Of a stretch of DNA of 64,000 bases, positions 50,807-58,930 are shown one piece after another (positions within the stretch are counted from its first letter, which is position 1; each line of letters opens with the position of its first letter). A program made the translations under genes and the position numbers. The notes beneath the pieces were generated by a model, which was not told the origin of the DNA, did not search any database, and saw only the letters and a program-made list of their open reading frames with translations. Source of the stretch: Flavobacterium noncentrifugens (GTDB taxonomy: Bacteria > Bacteroidota > Bacteroidia > Flavobacteriales > Flavobacteriaceae); assembly GCF_900100375.1 (NCBI RefSeq), contig NZ_FNEZ01000007.1:124001-188000 (forward strand). The letters are read 5' to 3'.

Positions 50807-53074
50807 TTAAGCATTGCCAGCAGCTGCGATCAGGTTTAGTGCAGAACCCGCTACAAACCAGCCAACCTGGCCTTCGTTGTAAGTGTGGTTTGCAAGAATC
50901 ACATCCGTACTTCCGTCTTCGTGGTTGAACTCGATCGTCAACGGCACGCCCGGCGCAAAGCTTGTTAAATTCGTGATACTGATCGTATCGTTTTCCTGAA
51001 TTTTATCATAATCGGCTTCATTGGCAAATGTCAGCGCCAGCATGCCTTGTTTCTTCAAATTCGTTTCGTGGATGCGGGCAAAAGATTTGACCAACACGGC
51101 TTTAACGCCAAGGAAACGCGGCTCCATCGCAGCATGCTCCCGTGAAGAACCTTCACCGTAATTGTGGTCACCGACAACAATCGTAGGAATTCCGGCAGCT
51201 TTGTAAGCACGTTGAACAGCTGGAACCGTATCGTAAACGCCGGTCAATTGGTTTTTAACCGAATTTGCTTTTTGGTTGAATGCATTGATTGCACCAATCA
51301 GCATGTTGTTTGAAATGTTATCCAAATGTCCGCGGAAACGCAACCATGGCCCGGCCATAGAAATGTGGTCAGTCGTACATTTTCCGAAAGCTTTAATAAG
51401 TAATTTCGCTCCTGTGATGTTTTTTCCATCCCAAGGCGTGAACGGCGCAAGCAATTGCAGCCTTTCAGATGTTGGACTCACGACAACCTGAACACCTGAA
51501 CCATCGGAAGCCGGCGCCTGGAAACCTGCATCATCGACAGCAAAACCTCTTGGAGGCAATTCGTTTCCGGTTGGCTCGTCAAGTTTCACCTCAATTCCGT
51601 CTTCATTGATCAAAGTATCGGTTAGTGGATTGAAAGACAGATCTCCTGCGATTGCAAGTGCAGTCACCAATTCAGGTGAACCTACGAAAGCAAGTGTATT
51701 TGGATTTCCATCGGCGCGTTTCGAGAAGTTTCTGTTGAATGAGTGAACGATGGTATTTCTTTCTTCTTTTTCAGCGCCTTCACGATCCCACATTCCGATA
51801 CAAGGGCCGCAGGCATTTGCAAAAACGGTTGCCCCGATCTTCTCAAAAGTATCGATGAATCCGTCACGCTCTATTGTATATCTTACCAATTCCGATCCCG
51901 GAGTAATGGTAAAGCTCGATTTTGTTTTTAAATTCTTCTCGGAAACTTGTTTGGCCAATGATGCGGCGCGCGAAATATCCTCGTAGGAAGAGTTTGTACA
52001 CGATCCGATCAAACCCACCTGGATTTTCAAAGGCCAGTCATTTTTGATCGCTTCTTCTTTCATTTTAGAAATCGGCGTAGCCAAATCTGGTGTGAAAGGT
52101 CCGTTTAAGTATGGCTCCAATTCCGTCAGGTTAATTTCAATCACCTGGTCGAAATATTGTTCCGGGTTTGCATACACTTCCGTATCTCCGGTTAAGTAAG
52201 AAGCAATTTTATTGGCTTCATCCGCAACATCGCCACGATCCGTCGAACGCAGGTAACGATCCATGGATTCGTCGTATCCGAAAGTCGAAGTCGTAGCGCC
52301 AATTTCAGCACCCATATTACAAATGGTTCCTTTTCCGGTACAAGACATCGCTGTTGCGCCTTCTCCGAAATATTCAACGATCGCTCCGGTTCCACCTTTG
52401 ACAGTAAGAATTCCGGCTACTTTTAGAATAACATCTTTTGGCGCTGTCCATCCCGATAATTTTCCGGTAAGTTTGACACCAATTAATTTTGGAAATTTCA
52501 ATTCCCACGCCATTCCAGACATCACGTCAACGGCATCGGCACCACCTACTCCGATAGCAACCATTCCGAGTCCGCCCGCATTTACCGTATGTGAATCCGT
52601 TCCGATCATCATTCCACCTGGGAAAGCGTAATTTTCAAGGACAACCTGGTGAATGATTCCGGCGCCCGGTTTCCAGAATCCGATTCCGTATTTGTTCGAT
52701 ACCGAAGAAAGGAAATCGAAAACTTCACTGCTTTGTGACTTCGCACGGGCCAAATCGGTTACCGCGTCTACTTTTGCCTGGATCAGGTGATCGCAGTGCA
52801 CGGTTGTTGGCACTGCAACTTTTGGTTTTCCGGCGTGCATGAACTGCAAAAGCGCCATTTGTGCGGTGGCATCCTGGCAGGCAACCCTGTCCGGCGCGAA
52901 ATCTACATAATCTTTTCCACGCGTAAACGCAGTTGAAGGAATTCCTTCCCAAAGGTGGTTGTAAAGAATTTTTTCAGTTAAGGTAAGCGGATGCCCAACA
53001 ATTTCACGTGCTTTATCGACACGCGTTGTCATATTCGCATACACTTTTTTAATCATTTCAATATCAAAAGCCAT
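50807..53074 (-). CDS. acnA: Aconitate hydratase
   Basis: Citrate/isocitrate isomerase of the TCA cycle, [4Fe-4S] enzyme. 755 residues, the mitochondrial-type aconitase length. Cluster ligands are Cys359 (GSCTNSSYED), Cys422 and Cys425 (NACGPCIGMWD). Also visible: GTDSHTVNAGGLG (about 158-170) and the C-terminal GSSREHAAMEPR segment. Monocistronic, with -7 element TAAATTTG (53109-53102 on the minus strand) 27 nt upstream. Confidence 0.96.
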   Translation of the reverse strand: MAFDIEMIKKVYANMTTRVDKAREIVGHPLTLTEKILYNHLWEGIPSTAFTRGKDYVDFAPDRVACQDATAQMALLQFMHAGKPKVAVPTTVHCDHLIQAKVDAVTDLARAKSQSSEVFDFLSSVSNKYGIGFWKPGAGIIHQVVLENYAFPGGMMIGTDSHTVNAGGLGMVAIGVGGADAVDVMSGMAWELKFPKLIGVKLTGKLSGWTAPKDVILKVAGILTVKGGTGAIVEYFGEGATAMSCTGKGTICNMGAEIGATTSTFGYDESMDRYLRSTDRGDVADEANKIASYLTGDTEVYANPEQYFDQVIEINLTELEPYLNGPFTPDLATPISKMKEEAIKNDWPLKIQVGLIGSCTNSSYEDISRAASLAKQVSEKNLKTKSSFTITPGSELVRYTIERDGFIDTFEKIGATVFANACGPCIGMWDREGAEKEERNTIVHSFNRNFSKRADGNPNTLAFVGSPELVTALAIAGDLSFNPLTDTLINEDGIEVKLDEPTGNELPPRGFAVDDAGFQAPASDGSGVQVVVSPTSERLQLLAPFTPWDGKNITGAKLLIKAFGKCTTDHISMAGPWLRFRGHLDNISNNMLIGAINAFNQKANSVKNQLTGVYDTVPAVQRAYKAAGIPTIVVGDHNYGEGSSREHAAMEPRFLGVKAVLVKSFARIHETNLKKQGMLALTFANEADYDKIQENDTISITNLTSFAPGVPLTIEFNHEDGSTDVILANHTYNEGQVGWFVAGSALNLIAAAGNA

Positions 53075-53101
53075 AATGAATAGGTTTGTTTATTTGTGTT
53101 G

Positions 53102-53109
53102 CAAATTTA
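53102..53109 (-). promoter_or_regulatory. -7 promoter element of aconitase gene
   Basis: TAAATTTG on the minus strand, 27 nt before the ATG at 53074. Farther upstream GTTTCGAAAC (53152-53161) is a perfect 10-bp palindrome. Confidence 0.5.
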
Positions 53110-53385
53110 CGGAATTCCTCTTTAAATTAAACTATTTCGAATAAAACTAACGTTTCGAAACATTATTATTTCCAAAAAAGCATTTTTAGTGATTATTATT
53201 AAATAAATTTTGCGTTCGGATCAAAATATTATGTTATCGTTAATTTAAACTGCTTTTATTGCCAAATTCGGAATTCCAACAGACAATAATTATATCGTTA
53301 TAGTTAAGAACCTTTCTAAATTAGGGATTTACGCTTAAAATTGAATTTTGGGTTCCAAAATTCGAAGCGTGAAAACAATTGGAAA
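53110..53385. other. AT-rich intergenic region between acnA and moxR
   Basis: Apart from the aconitase promoter side (with TTTCGAA at 53136 and GTTTCGAAAC at 53152) the rest of this 276-bp stretch holds no ORF, repeat or RNA structure that I recognise. Confidence 0.5.
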
Positions 53386-53410
53386 TAAAAAACCCGCAAT
53401 GAAGCGGGCT
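53386..53410 (-). terminator. Terminator of moxR
   Basis: Stem CCCGC (53393-53397) / GCGGG (53404-53408), preceded on the forward strand by an A run that gives a minus-strand T run. Confidence 0.6.
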
Positions 53411-53431
53411 TGACTATTTTGGATCTCACTT

Positions 53432-54385
53432 TTAGAAAAGCGATGTGATGATTTTTTCTATTGAAATTCCTTCCGCGTCAGCTTTGTAATTTTTCACTAC
53501 ACGATGCCTTAGGATTCCGGTGGCAACAGCTTTGACATCTTCAATATCCGGGGAGAATTTTCCGTTGAAGGCAGCGTGCGCTTTTGCAGCCAAAATCAAG
53601 TTTTGCGAAGCTCTTGGCCCGGCGCCCCAGTCGATATAATTCTTAATGTAGTCATTTGACAAATTGTTATCTGGGCGTGTTTTACTCACCAAAGTCACGG
53701 CGTATTCGATCACATTATCTGCAACGGGAATGCGTCTGATCAAATGCTGGAAATCGATAATTTCCTGGGCGGCAAACAAAGGATTCACTGTTACTCTTGC
53801 ATCTGAGGTCGTGCTTTTCACCACCTGAACTTCTTCTGCAAAAGATGGATAATCCAATTTAATTGAGAACATAAAACGGTCGAGCTGCGCTTCCGGCAAA
53901 GGATAGGTTCCTTCCTGTTCGATCGGGTTTTGTGTGGCCAAAACGAAATACGGCAAATCGAGTTTGTAATTGTGGCCTGCGATCGTCACCGCGCGTTCCT
54001 GCATCGCTTCAAGCAAAGCAGCCTGCGTTTTTGGCGGCGTACGGTTGATCTCATCAGCAAGAATAATATTCGAAAATATCGGGCCTTTAATAAATTTAAA
54101 CTGTCGGTTTTCATCAAGGATCTCACTCCCGAGAATATCCGATGGCATCAGATCGGGTGTAAACTGGATCCGTTTAAAATTCAATCCCAAGGCCTGCGCA
54201 ATCGTATTGACCATCAAGGTTTTTGCAAGCCCAGGAACGCCTACAAGTAAAGCGTGCCCGCCCGAAAAAATACTCAGCAGAATTTCATCCACAACCACAT
54301 CCTGGCCTACGATGATTTTAGCGATTTCTTTTTTAAGCTCGGTGCGTTTCTGAACCAGGTTTTGTATAGCGGTAACGTCAGACAT
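53432..54385 (-). CDS. MoxR family AAA+ ATPase
   Basis: 317-residue AAA+ ATPase of the MoxR subfamily: Walker A LLVGVPGLAKTL (about residues 36-47), Walker B LADEINRTPPKTQAALLEAMQE, sensor ATQNPIEQEGTYPLPEAQLDRF. MoxR proteins act as chaperones that fold or activate partner proteins, often with VWA-domain proteins. No VWA gene follows inside this gene cluster; here it is the last gene after three SurA-like genes, separated by a 76-bp heptamer tract. Confidence 0.93.
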   Translation of the reverse strand: MSDVTAIQNLVQKRTELKKEIAKIIVGQDVVVDEILLSIFSGGHALLVGVPGLAKTLMVNTIAQALGLNFKRIQFTPDLMPSDILGSEILDENRQFKFIKGPIFSNIILADEINRTPPKTQAALLEAMQERAVTIAGHNYKLDLPYFVLATQNPIEQEGTYPLPEAQLDRFMFSIKLDYPSFAEEVQVVKSTTSDARVTVNPLFAAQEIIDFQHLIRRIPVADNVIEYAVTLVSKTRPDNNLSNDYIKNYIDWGAGPRASQNLILAAKAHAAFNGKFSPDIEDVKAVATGILRHRVVKNYKADAEGISIEKIITSLF

Positions 54386-54386
54386 A

Positions 54387-54444
54387 ATTGAGTATTGAGA
54401 AATGAGTATTGGGCATTAAAAAAAGAGTTTTGAGGAGTTTTAAG
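54387..54444. repeat. Heptamer tract and decamer repeat in the surA-like/moxR gap
   Basis: Units ATTGAGT / ATTGAGA / AATGAGT / ATTGGGC (54387-54414), then the decamer GAGTTTTGAG / GAGTTTTAAG (54425-54444) fill the gap upstream of the moxR ATG. Confidence 0.65.
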
Positions 54445-54461
54445 TCTCAATTCTGATCTAA

Positions 54462-55871
54462 CTACTTTTTAAGCCAGTTGTTGGTAAATTCGCAGTTTCT
54501 GTATTCTCCGTTGATCTTGATATAAGTCTCTTTAATTTTTTCTTCAGACCATTTGGCAATGGCGTTGATTTGTTTTTCTTTCAAAGCCAGATCTTTGATT
54601 TTGATGTAATCTTTGGCATAATCAGCGGTATGCTCGTTGATCCTATTGGTCACGGTAACGAGTTTGTATTTTTTCCTGCCCGATTGCTCGACATCCAAAA
54701 TAGGTTGCGATACTTCGTTGTCTTTCAGGTTTGAAACCTGGGAATACAAAGCCGGATCCATTTTAGTAAGTTCGAAATGCGTATCCTGAGTTTTTGGATT
54801 GACCAGAACACCACCGTTTGTACGCGTTTCTTTTTCATCAGATTCGGTACGGGCTGCTTCGGCAAATGTGACTTCTTTGCTATCGATTTTCTTTTTGATT
54901 TGGATCGCTCTATCTTTTGCCTCTTTTAATGCCTGATCTGAAACAGTCGGTGTCAATAAAATATGCCGCAAATCGATTTCCTGACCCCGGATTTTTTCCA
55001 CATAAATGATATGGTATCCGAAAGTCGTTTCAAAAGGCTCAGAGATTTCTCCTTCACCAAGGCTAAAAGCGACATCTTTAAACTCTTTTACAAATGGCGT
55101 TTTGCGATTCATTTTATAAAATCCTCCGGTTGCAGACGACCCTTTATCATCTGAATACAATACGGCTTTTGTTGCAAAACTGGCGCCGTCCTGGACTTCT
55201 TTCTTGAACTCCTTGAGTCTGTCGATTACCTTTTGTTTCTCTGCATCGGTTACTTTTGGCTGGATGACAATTTGGGCCACTTCCATTTCGGCACCAAAAA
55301 CCGGCAGTTCGTTCGTTGGTATTTTTTTATAGAAATTCCTGACTTCTTCGGGAGTGATTTCTACCGCATCCACAATTTTCTTCTGCATTTCAGAAGTCAG
55401 CTTGTTCATTTTGATGATTTCAAAAAGGTCCGTACGAAAGTCTTCCTCGTTGTTCTTTTTAAAATATTTGATCACTTTATCCATGGATCCAAGTTGCTGA
55501 ACCATGTAAGACAATTGTTCTTCAAGCTTGCCTTTGACCTCATCGTCACTTACAACGATACTGTCCTGGATCGCCTGGTGTGCATACAATTTATCTTCAA
55601 GCAGCTTCCCCAACATCTGGCAGCGGGTGATGTCTTTTATCGAATTTCCCTGGCTGGTCATTTCGAGAAACGACTTGTCGATATCAGAATCTAAAATAAT
55701 GTAATCTCCAACTGTTGCAATAATCCCGTCAACTTTTCGGTGCATTGTGGCCGATACTTTGGCAGGTTTCTTTGCTTTAACCGTGTCCTTGACCACTTCT
55801 TGTGCAGACGCTAAAGTGGTCATTACAAAAAGGCAAACTGCGAGTACCATTTGTTTATTTATAAATTTCAT
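54462..55871 (-). CDS. Peptidyl-prolyl isomerase, SurA-like with two parvulin domains
   Basis: Periplasmic folding chaperone, 469 residues. Signal peptide MKFINKQMVLAVCLFVMTTL then ASA, an N-terminal SurA chaperone part (about 45-175) and two parvulin domains: the first around VAQIVIQPKVT...GFYKMNRKTPF...FGYHIIYVEKIRG, the second from DLRHILLTP. They isomerise Xaa-Pro bonds and chaperone outer-membrane proteins. Start at 55871 is used because it alone yields a signal peptide; it overlaps the lipoprotein gene by 17 nt. Confidence 0.92.
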   Translation of the reverse strand: MKFINKQMVLAVCLFVMTTLASAQEVVKDTVKAKKPAKVSATMHRKVDGIIATVGDYIILDSDIDKSFLEMTSQGNSIKDITRCQMLGKLLEDKLYAHQAIQDSIVVSDDEVKGKLEEQLSYMVQQLGSMDKVIKYFKKNNEEDFRTDLFEIIKMNKLTSEMQKKIVDAVEITPEEVRNFYKKIPTNELPVFGAEMEVAQIVIQPKVTDAEKQKVIDRLKEFKKEVQDGASFATKAVLYSDDKGSSATGGFYKMNRKTPFVKEFKDVAFSLGEGEISEPFETTFGYHIIYVEKIRGQEIDLRHILLTPTVSDQALKEAKDRAIQIKKKIDSKEVTFAEAARTESDEKETRTNGGVLVNPKTQDTHFELTKMDPALYSQVSNLKDNEVSQPILDVEQSGRKKYKLVTVTNRINEHTADYAKDYIKIKDLALKEKQINAIAKWSEEKIKETYIKINGEYRNCEFTNNWLKK

Positions 55872-56703
55872 ATTTCCGGTCTTTAATGGCATCATCAGTG
55901 ATTTCCTTTTCAAATTTTTTAATTGATTCTAACTTTCTTTTGTTCAAAATAACCTCTTTGAGCGTCGGTTTTAAATATTCATAGGGCCCGATCTGGTTTC
56001 TGTCGATGACATTTTTAATCTTTACCAGATACATTGCCGTTCCTTCAGGATATTGTATTGATTTGCCTGATACGATATATTCATCGCGGTTCCCCGGATT
56101 GATGAAAGGCAGCTTGCTGTACACCTGGCTCATATCGGCCCAGACCGAATCGTTGAATGCAAAGCTTTTGAACTGCAATGCATAAGTGTCCCAAAATTTC
56201 TTATCCGATTTCTTATAATCGAAAAACTTGCTTTTTATGGTTTCAAGCTTTGGATTGTCTTTTTCAAGATTAATATACCGAAGCCTTACCAACGCACCGT
56301 TTGTCCTAAAATTCTCCTTGTTCTCGTCGTAATATTTTTTTAATTCTTCTTCAGAAACAATGGTATCGACAGATCGGTTTACCAATTCTTCGAGGTATGC
56401 TTTCGTATAAAGGTCGATTTTATACTGCTTGATCAGGTCGTCAAAACCTGCTTTCTGTTCCTTTCCGAGATTGACTTCAGCGGCGCTGATCAGTAATTTC
56501 TGTGAAGCCCAGTGGTCGATGAAATTCCGAACCATTGCAATACTATCGGGTTTTGCCGTGCCTTTCGGAACCAGGTCTTTAATGTCTTCTTCATACAGGA
56601 ATGCATCGTTTACCCTTGCAATCGAATGCGGTTTTGCCGCCGGTGTCAAAAAATTGCAGGAATACAACGACAGGAACATTGCTGTATAAAGCAGCCTGTA
56701 CAT
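55855..56703 (-). CDS. SurA/PpiC-like lipoprotein without a clear catalytic parvulin site
   Basis: 282-residue protein with a lipobox-like N-terminus (MYRLLYTAMFLSLYSCNFL, Cys16 for lipidation). The middle has the SurA-like helix SEEELKKYYDENKENFR, and the C-terminal half follows the parvulin layout (VRLRYINLE ... YLVKIKNVIDRNQIGPYEYLKP) but lacks the FGxHI catalytic stretch seen in both neighbours. It overlaps its upstream neighbour (TAATG) and its downstream neighbour (17 nt). Probably a membrane-tethered, non-catalytic chaperone partner; that is inference. Confidence 0.8.
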   Translation of the reverse strand: MYRLLYTAMFLSLYSCNFLTPAAKPHSIARVNDAFLYEEDIKDLVPKGTAKPDSIAMVRNFIDHWASQKLLISAAEVNLGKEQKAGFDDLIKQYKIDLYTKAYLEELVNRSVDTIVSEEELKKYYDENKENFRTNGALVRLRYINLEKDNPKLETIKSKFFDYKKSDKKFWDTYALQFKSFAFNDSVWADMSQVYSKLPFINPGNRDEYIVSGKSIQYPEGTAMYLVKIKNVIDRNQIGPYEYLKPTLKEVILNKRKLESIKKFEKEITDDAIKDRKYEIYK

Positions 56704-58673
56704 TATTTTTTCAGATCGGTTTTCACGTGTGCAAAAACATCCTGGTTTACTTTCACTTTGAATTCCTGTTTCAGGTCATCGACCCATTTTTGCTCCAGGA
56801 ATTGCTGGTAATCATTAACGCATTTGCCTTTGCATTCTTCGAGTGTTTTAGGCGCCGCTGGAATTACCTTATTAATTTTGGTCACAAAATAATATTCGCC
56901 TTCTTTGACAATGTCTGAAACGCCTGTTTCGAATTTGGTACTTTTCGGAAGCACTTCGTTGCCTTCTTCGAATACGCCTACATTGGTCATTACCGACACT
57001 TTATCTTTGGTGTTTAGTTTTTCTTTGATCTGATCAACAGTGTTGTTTTGTTTCAGCATTTTTTGTGCTTTTTTGATCACATCCATACTTGTAGAAGAAG
57101 CAATGATCGCATCTGCCCTGTTTTTCCACATGTAGTTCATTTTCTGAGTGTTGTAGAAATTCTGCAAGCCCACCGTATCTGTTTTAGATTTCTCCCAGAT
57201 TTCTTTTTCCATCAAATCAAAAAGCAGCAATCCGTCACGGTATTCGTCCATGATCGCAGCAAAATCAGGAAATTCTTTTTCAAGATGGCTGTCGTAATAG
57301 GCATTCAGCTGATCGTCAACAAACGATTCATATAATTTATCTGTCAGTTTGTTTACAGGCTTTAAAGCTTTCCCGCCATTTTGGTGTGTTTTTACAAAAT
57401 TTAGGAAATCGGTTCCGGTAACGGTTTTTTCATTGATTGAAAACAGCTTGCCGTCATACGGTTTTGTATTTGCAGGCAATTCCCATTTTCCGTCATAAAT
57501 AGCGTCGTTAACCGTTTTTGCAGCTGCCGCATATAATTTATTGTCTCTTTTTACAGGATATTTTTTCCTAAGCTTGTCGTTGAGTGAATTCGTGATCAAA
57601 CGCGAACGATCGTCTTTTCCGACTTTTGATTCCAGTTCGGTTTTCATTTCGTCAAACGTTTTTACCGGGAATTTCTCGATAAGTTTTACGATATGCCATC
57701 CAAATTTACTTTGAAAAGGCTCAGAAACCGGATGTTCTTTCGTCAATGAAAATGCTGCATTTTCAAATTCCTCAGAGCTCAGTTGCCCCGATCCGAAACG
57801 GTTTAAAACACCGCCTTTGGAAGAAGAAGATTTATCGTCAGAAAATTGTTTTGCGAGGTCTTCGAATTTTTCACCCTGCTGCAATTTTTTGTAAATATCC
57901 TGAATTGTTTTTTTCGATTTGTCTTTGTCTGCTTCGTCTGCTTTAGGGTTCAGGATCATGATGTGCGCCACACTTACTTCACCCCTGTTGTCGCGAACGT
58001 CATCCACTTTGATGATGTGGTAACCAAAACGCGTTCTGATGATATTTGAAACTTTGCCTTTCTGAGTTTTATAAGCGGCAGATTCGAAAGCATAAACCAT
58101 TCTGAATGACGAGAAATAACCCAGATCCCCTTTGTTTTCTTTAGCAGAAGGATCTTCAGAATATTGCGCGGCAAGTGCTCCAAAATCTTCTCCGTTAACT
58201 GCCTTCTGCCGAATGTCTTTGATTTTATTGTATGCTTTCAGCGTGTCTTCAGGGGAAGCGTTTTCATCCACTTTAATCAGGATGTGCGAAGCGTGAATTT
58301 CTTTTAGTGAACGTTGATAACCTTCTTCAACGAGTTCTTTGGTAACTTTAGAGTCGGTAACGTAATTTTTGGAGAGTTGTGTACGGTAAGTAGCAAGTTC
58401 ATTTTTATAACTGTCACCGTTTTGAAGCCCGAGTTTGTTGGCCTTGTTGATTTTAAGTTTGTAACCCACGAACAATTCCAGGTATTGGGTCAGGTCTTTT
58501 TGGGATTCGTCTTTAACAAGATCTAAATTTTTATTGTAAACCCTTTCAAATTCATCTGTATAATAGGGCTTGTCATCAATTGTAAATAAAACTTCCTTTT
58601 TTTTGTCATTTTGTGCATAACTGCCTAAACTAATGGAAAGTAATAATCCGAACAACAATTGTTTCATCTTCAT
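56703..58673 (-). CDS. Peptidyl-prolyl isomerase with two parvulin domains
   Basis: 656-residue exported folding factor: signal peptide MKMKQLLFGLLLSISLGSYA, an N-terminal chaperone region, parvulin domain 1 (IHASHILIKVDENASPEDT ... FGYHIIKVDDV, about 125-235), parvulin 2 (VAHIMILNPKADE ... FGWHIVKLIEKF, about 240-350) and a long C-terminal helical part. First gene of the operon with the lipoprotein, the second isomerase and moxR. Start at 58673 or the adjacent ATG 58667; the 35 longer residues from 58778 are not signal-like. Confidence 0.9.
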   Translation of the reverse strand: MKMKQLLFGLLLSISLGSYAQNDKKKEVLFTIDDKPYYTDEFERVYNKNLDLVKDESQKDLTQYLELFVGYKLKINKANKLGLQNGDSYKNELATYRTQLSKNYVTDSKVTKELVEEGYQRSLKEIHASHILIKVDENASPEDTLKAYNKIKDIRQKAVNGEDFGALAAQYSEDPSAKENKGDLGYFSSFRMVYAFESAAYKTQKGKVSNIIRTRFGYHIIKVDDVRDNRGEVSVAHIMILNPKADEADKDKSKKTIQDIYKKLQQGEKFEDLAKQFSDDKSSSSKGGVLNRFGSGQLSSEEFENAAFSLTKEHPVSEPFQSKFGWHIVKLIEKFPVKTFDEMKTELESKVGKDDRSRLITNSLNDKLRKKYPVKRDNKLYAAAAKTVNDAIYDGKWELPANTKPYDGKLFSINEKTVTGTDFLNFVKTHQNGGKALKPVNKLTDKLYESFVDDQLNAYYDSHLEKEFPDFAAIMDEYRDGLLLFDLMEKEIWEKSKTDTVGLQNFYNTQKMNYMWKNRADAIIASSTSMDVIKKAQKMLKQNNTVDQIKEKLNTKDKVSVMTNVGVFEEGNEVLPKSTKFETGVSDIVKEGEYYFVTKINKVIPAAPKTLEECKGKCVNDYQQFLEQKWVDDLKQEFKVKVNQDVFAHVKTDLKK

Positions 58674-58903
58674 TATGTTAAAAATTTCTTTTTGATTAAT
58701 TAAAATTCTGAATGCCTGGTTGGTTTTTTGTGCTATTTCTTTCAATAACAGCCAACAAAAATAACAATTCGATCGCATTAAACAAGCATACGCAATACTA
58801 TTAACAAAAAATTATATGCTGCGAAAATAGGTGTAAAACATAAGTTTCAGCAGGCAAAAAATGGAGTTTTATTTAATGCCGGGATTATTTGTCGAATAAA
58901 TAG

Positions 58904-58911
58904 TATTTTTG
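58904..58911 (+). promoter_or_regulatory. -7 promoter element of prfC
   Basis: TATTTTTG matches TAnnTTTG, 19 nt before the ATG; a TTTG at 58888 is too close to be a normal -33. Confidence 0.4.
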
Positions 58912-58930
58912 CAGTCCATTTATATAAAAT

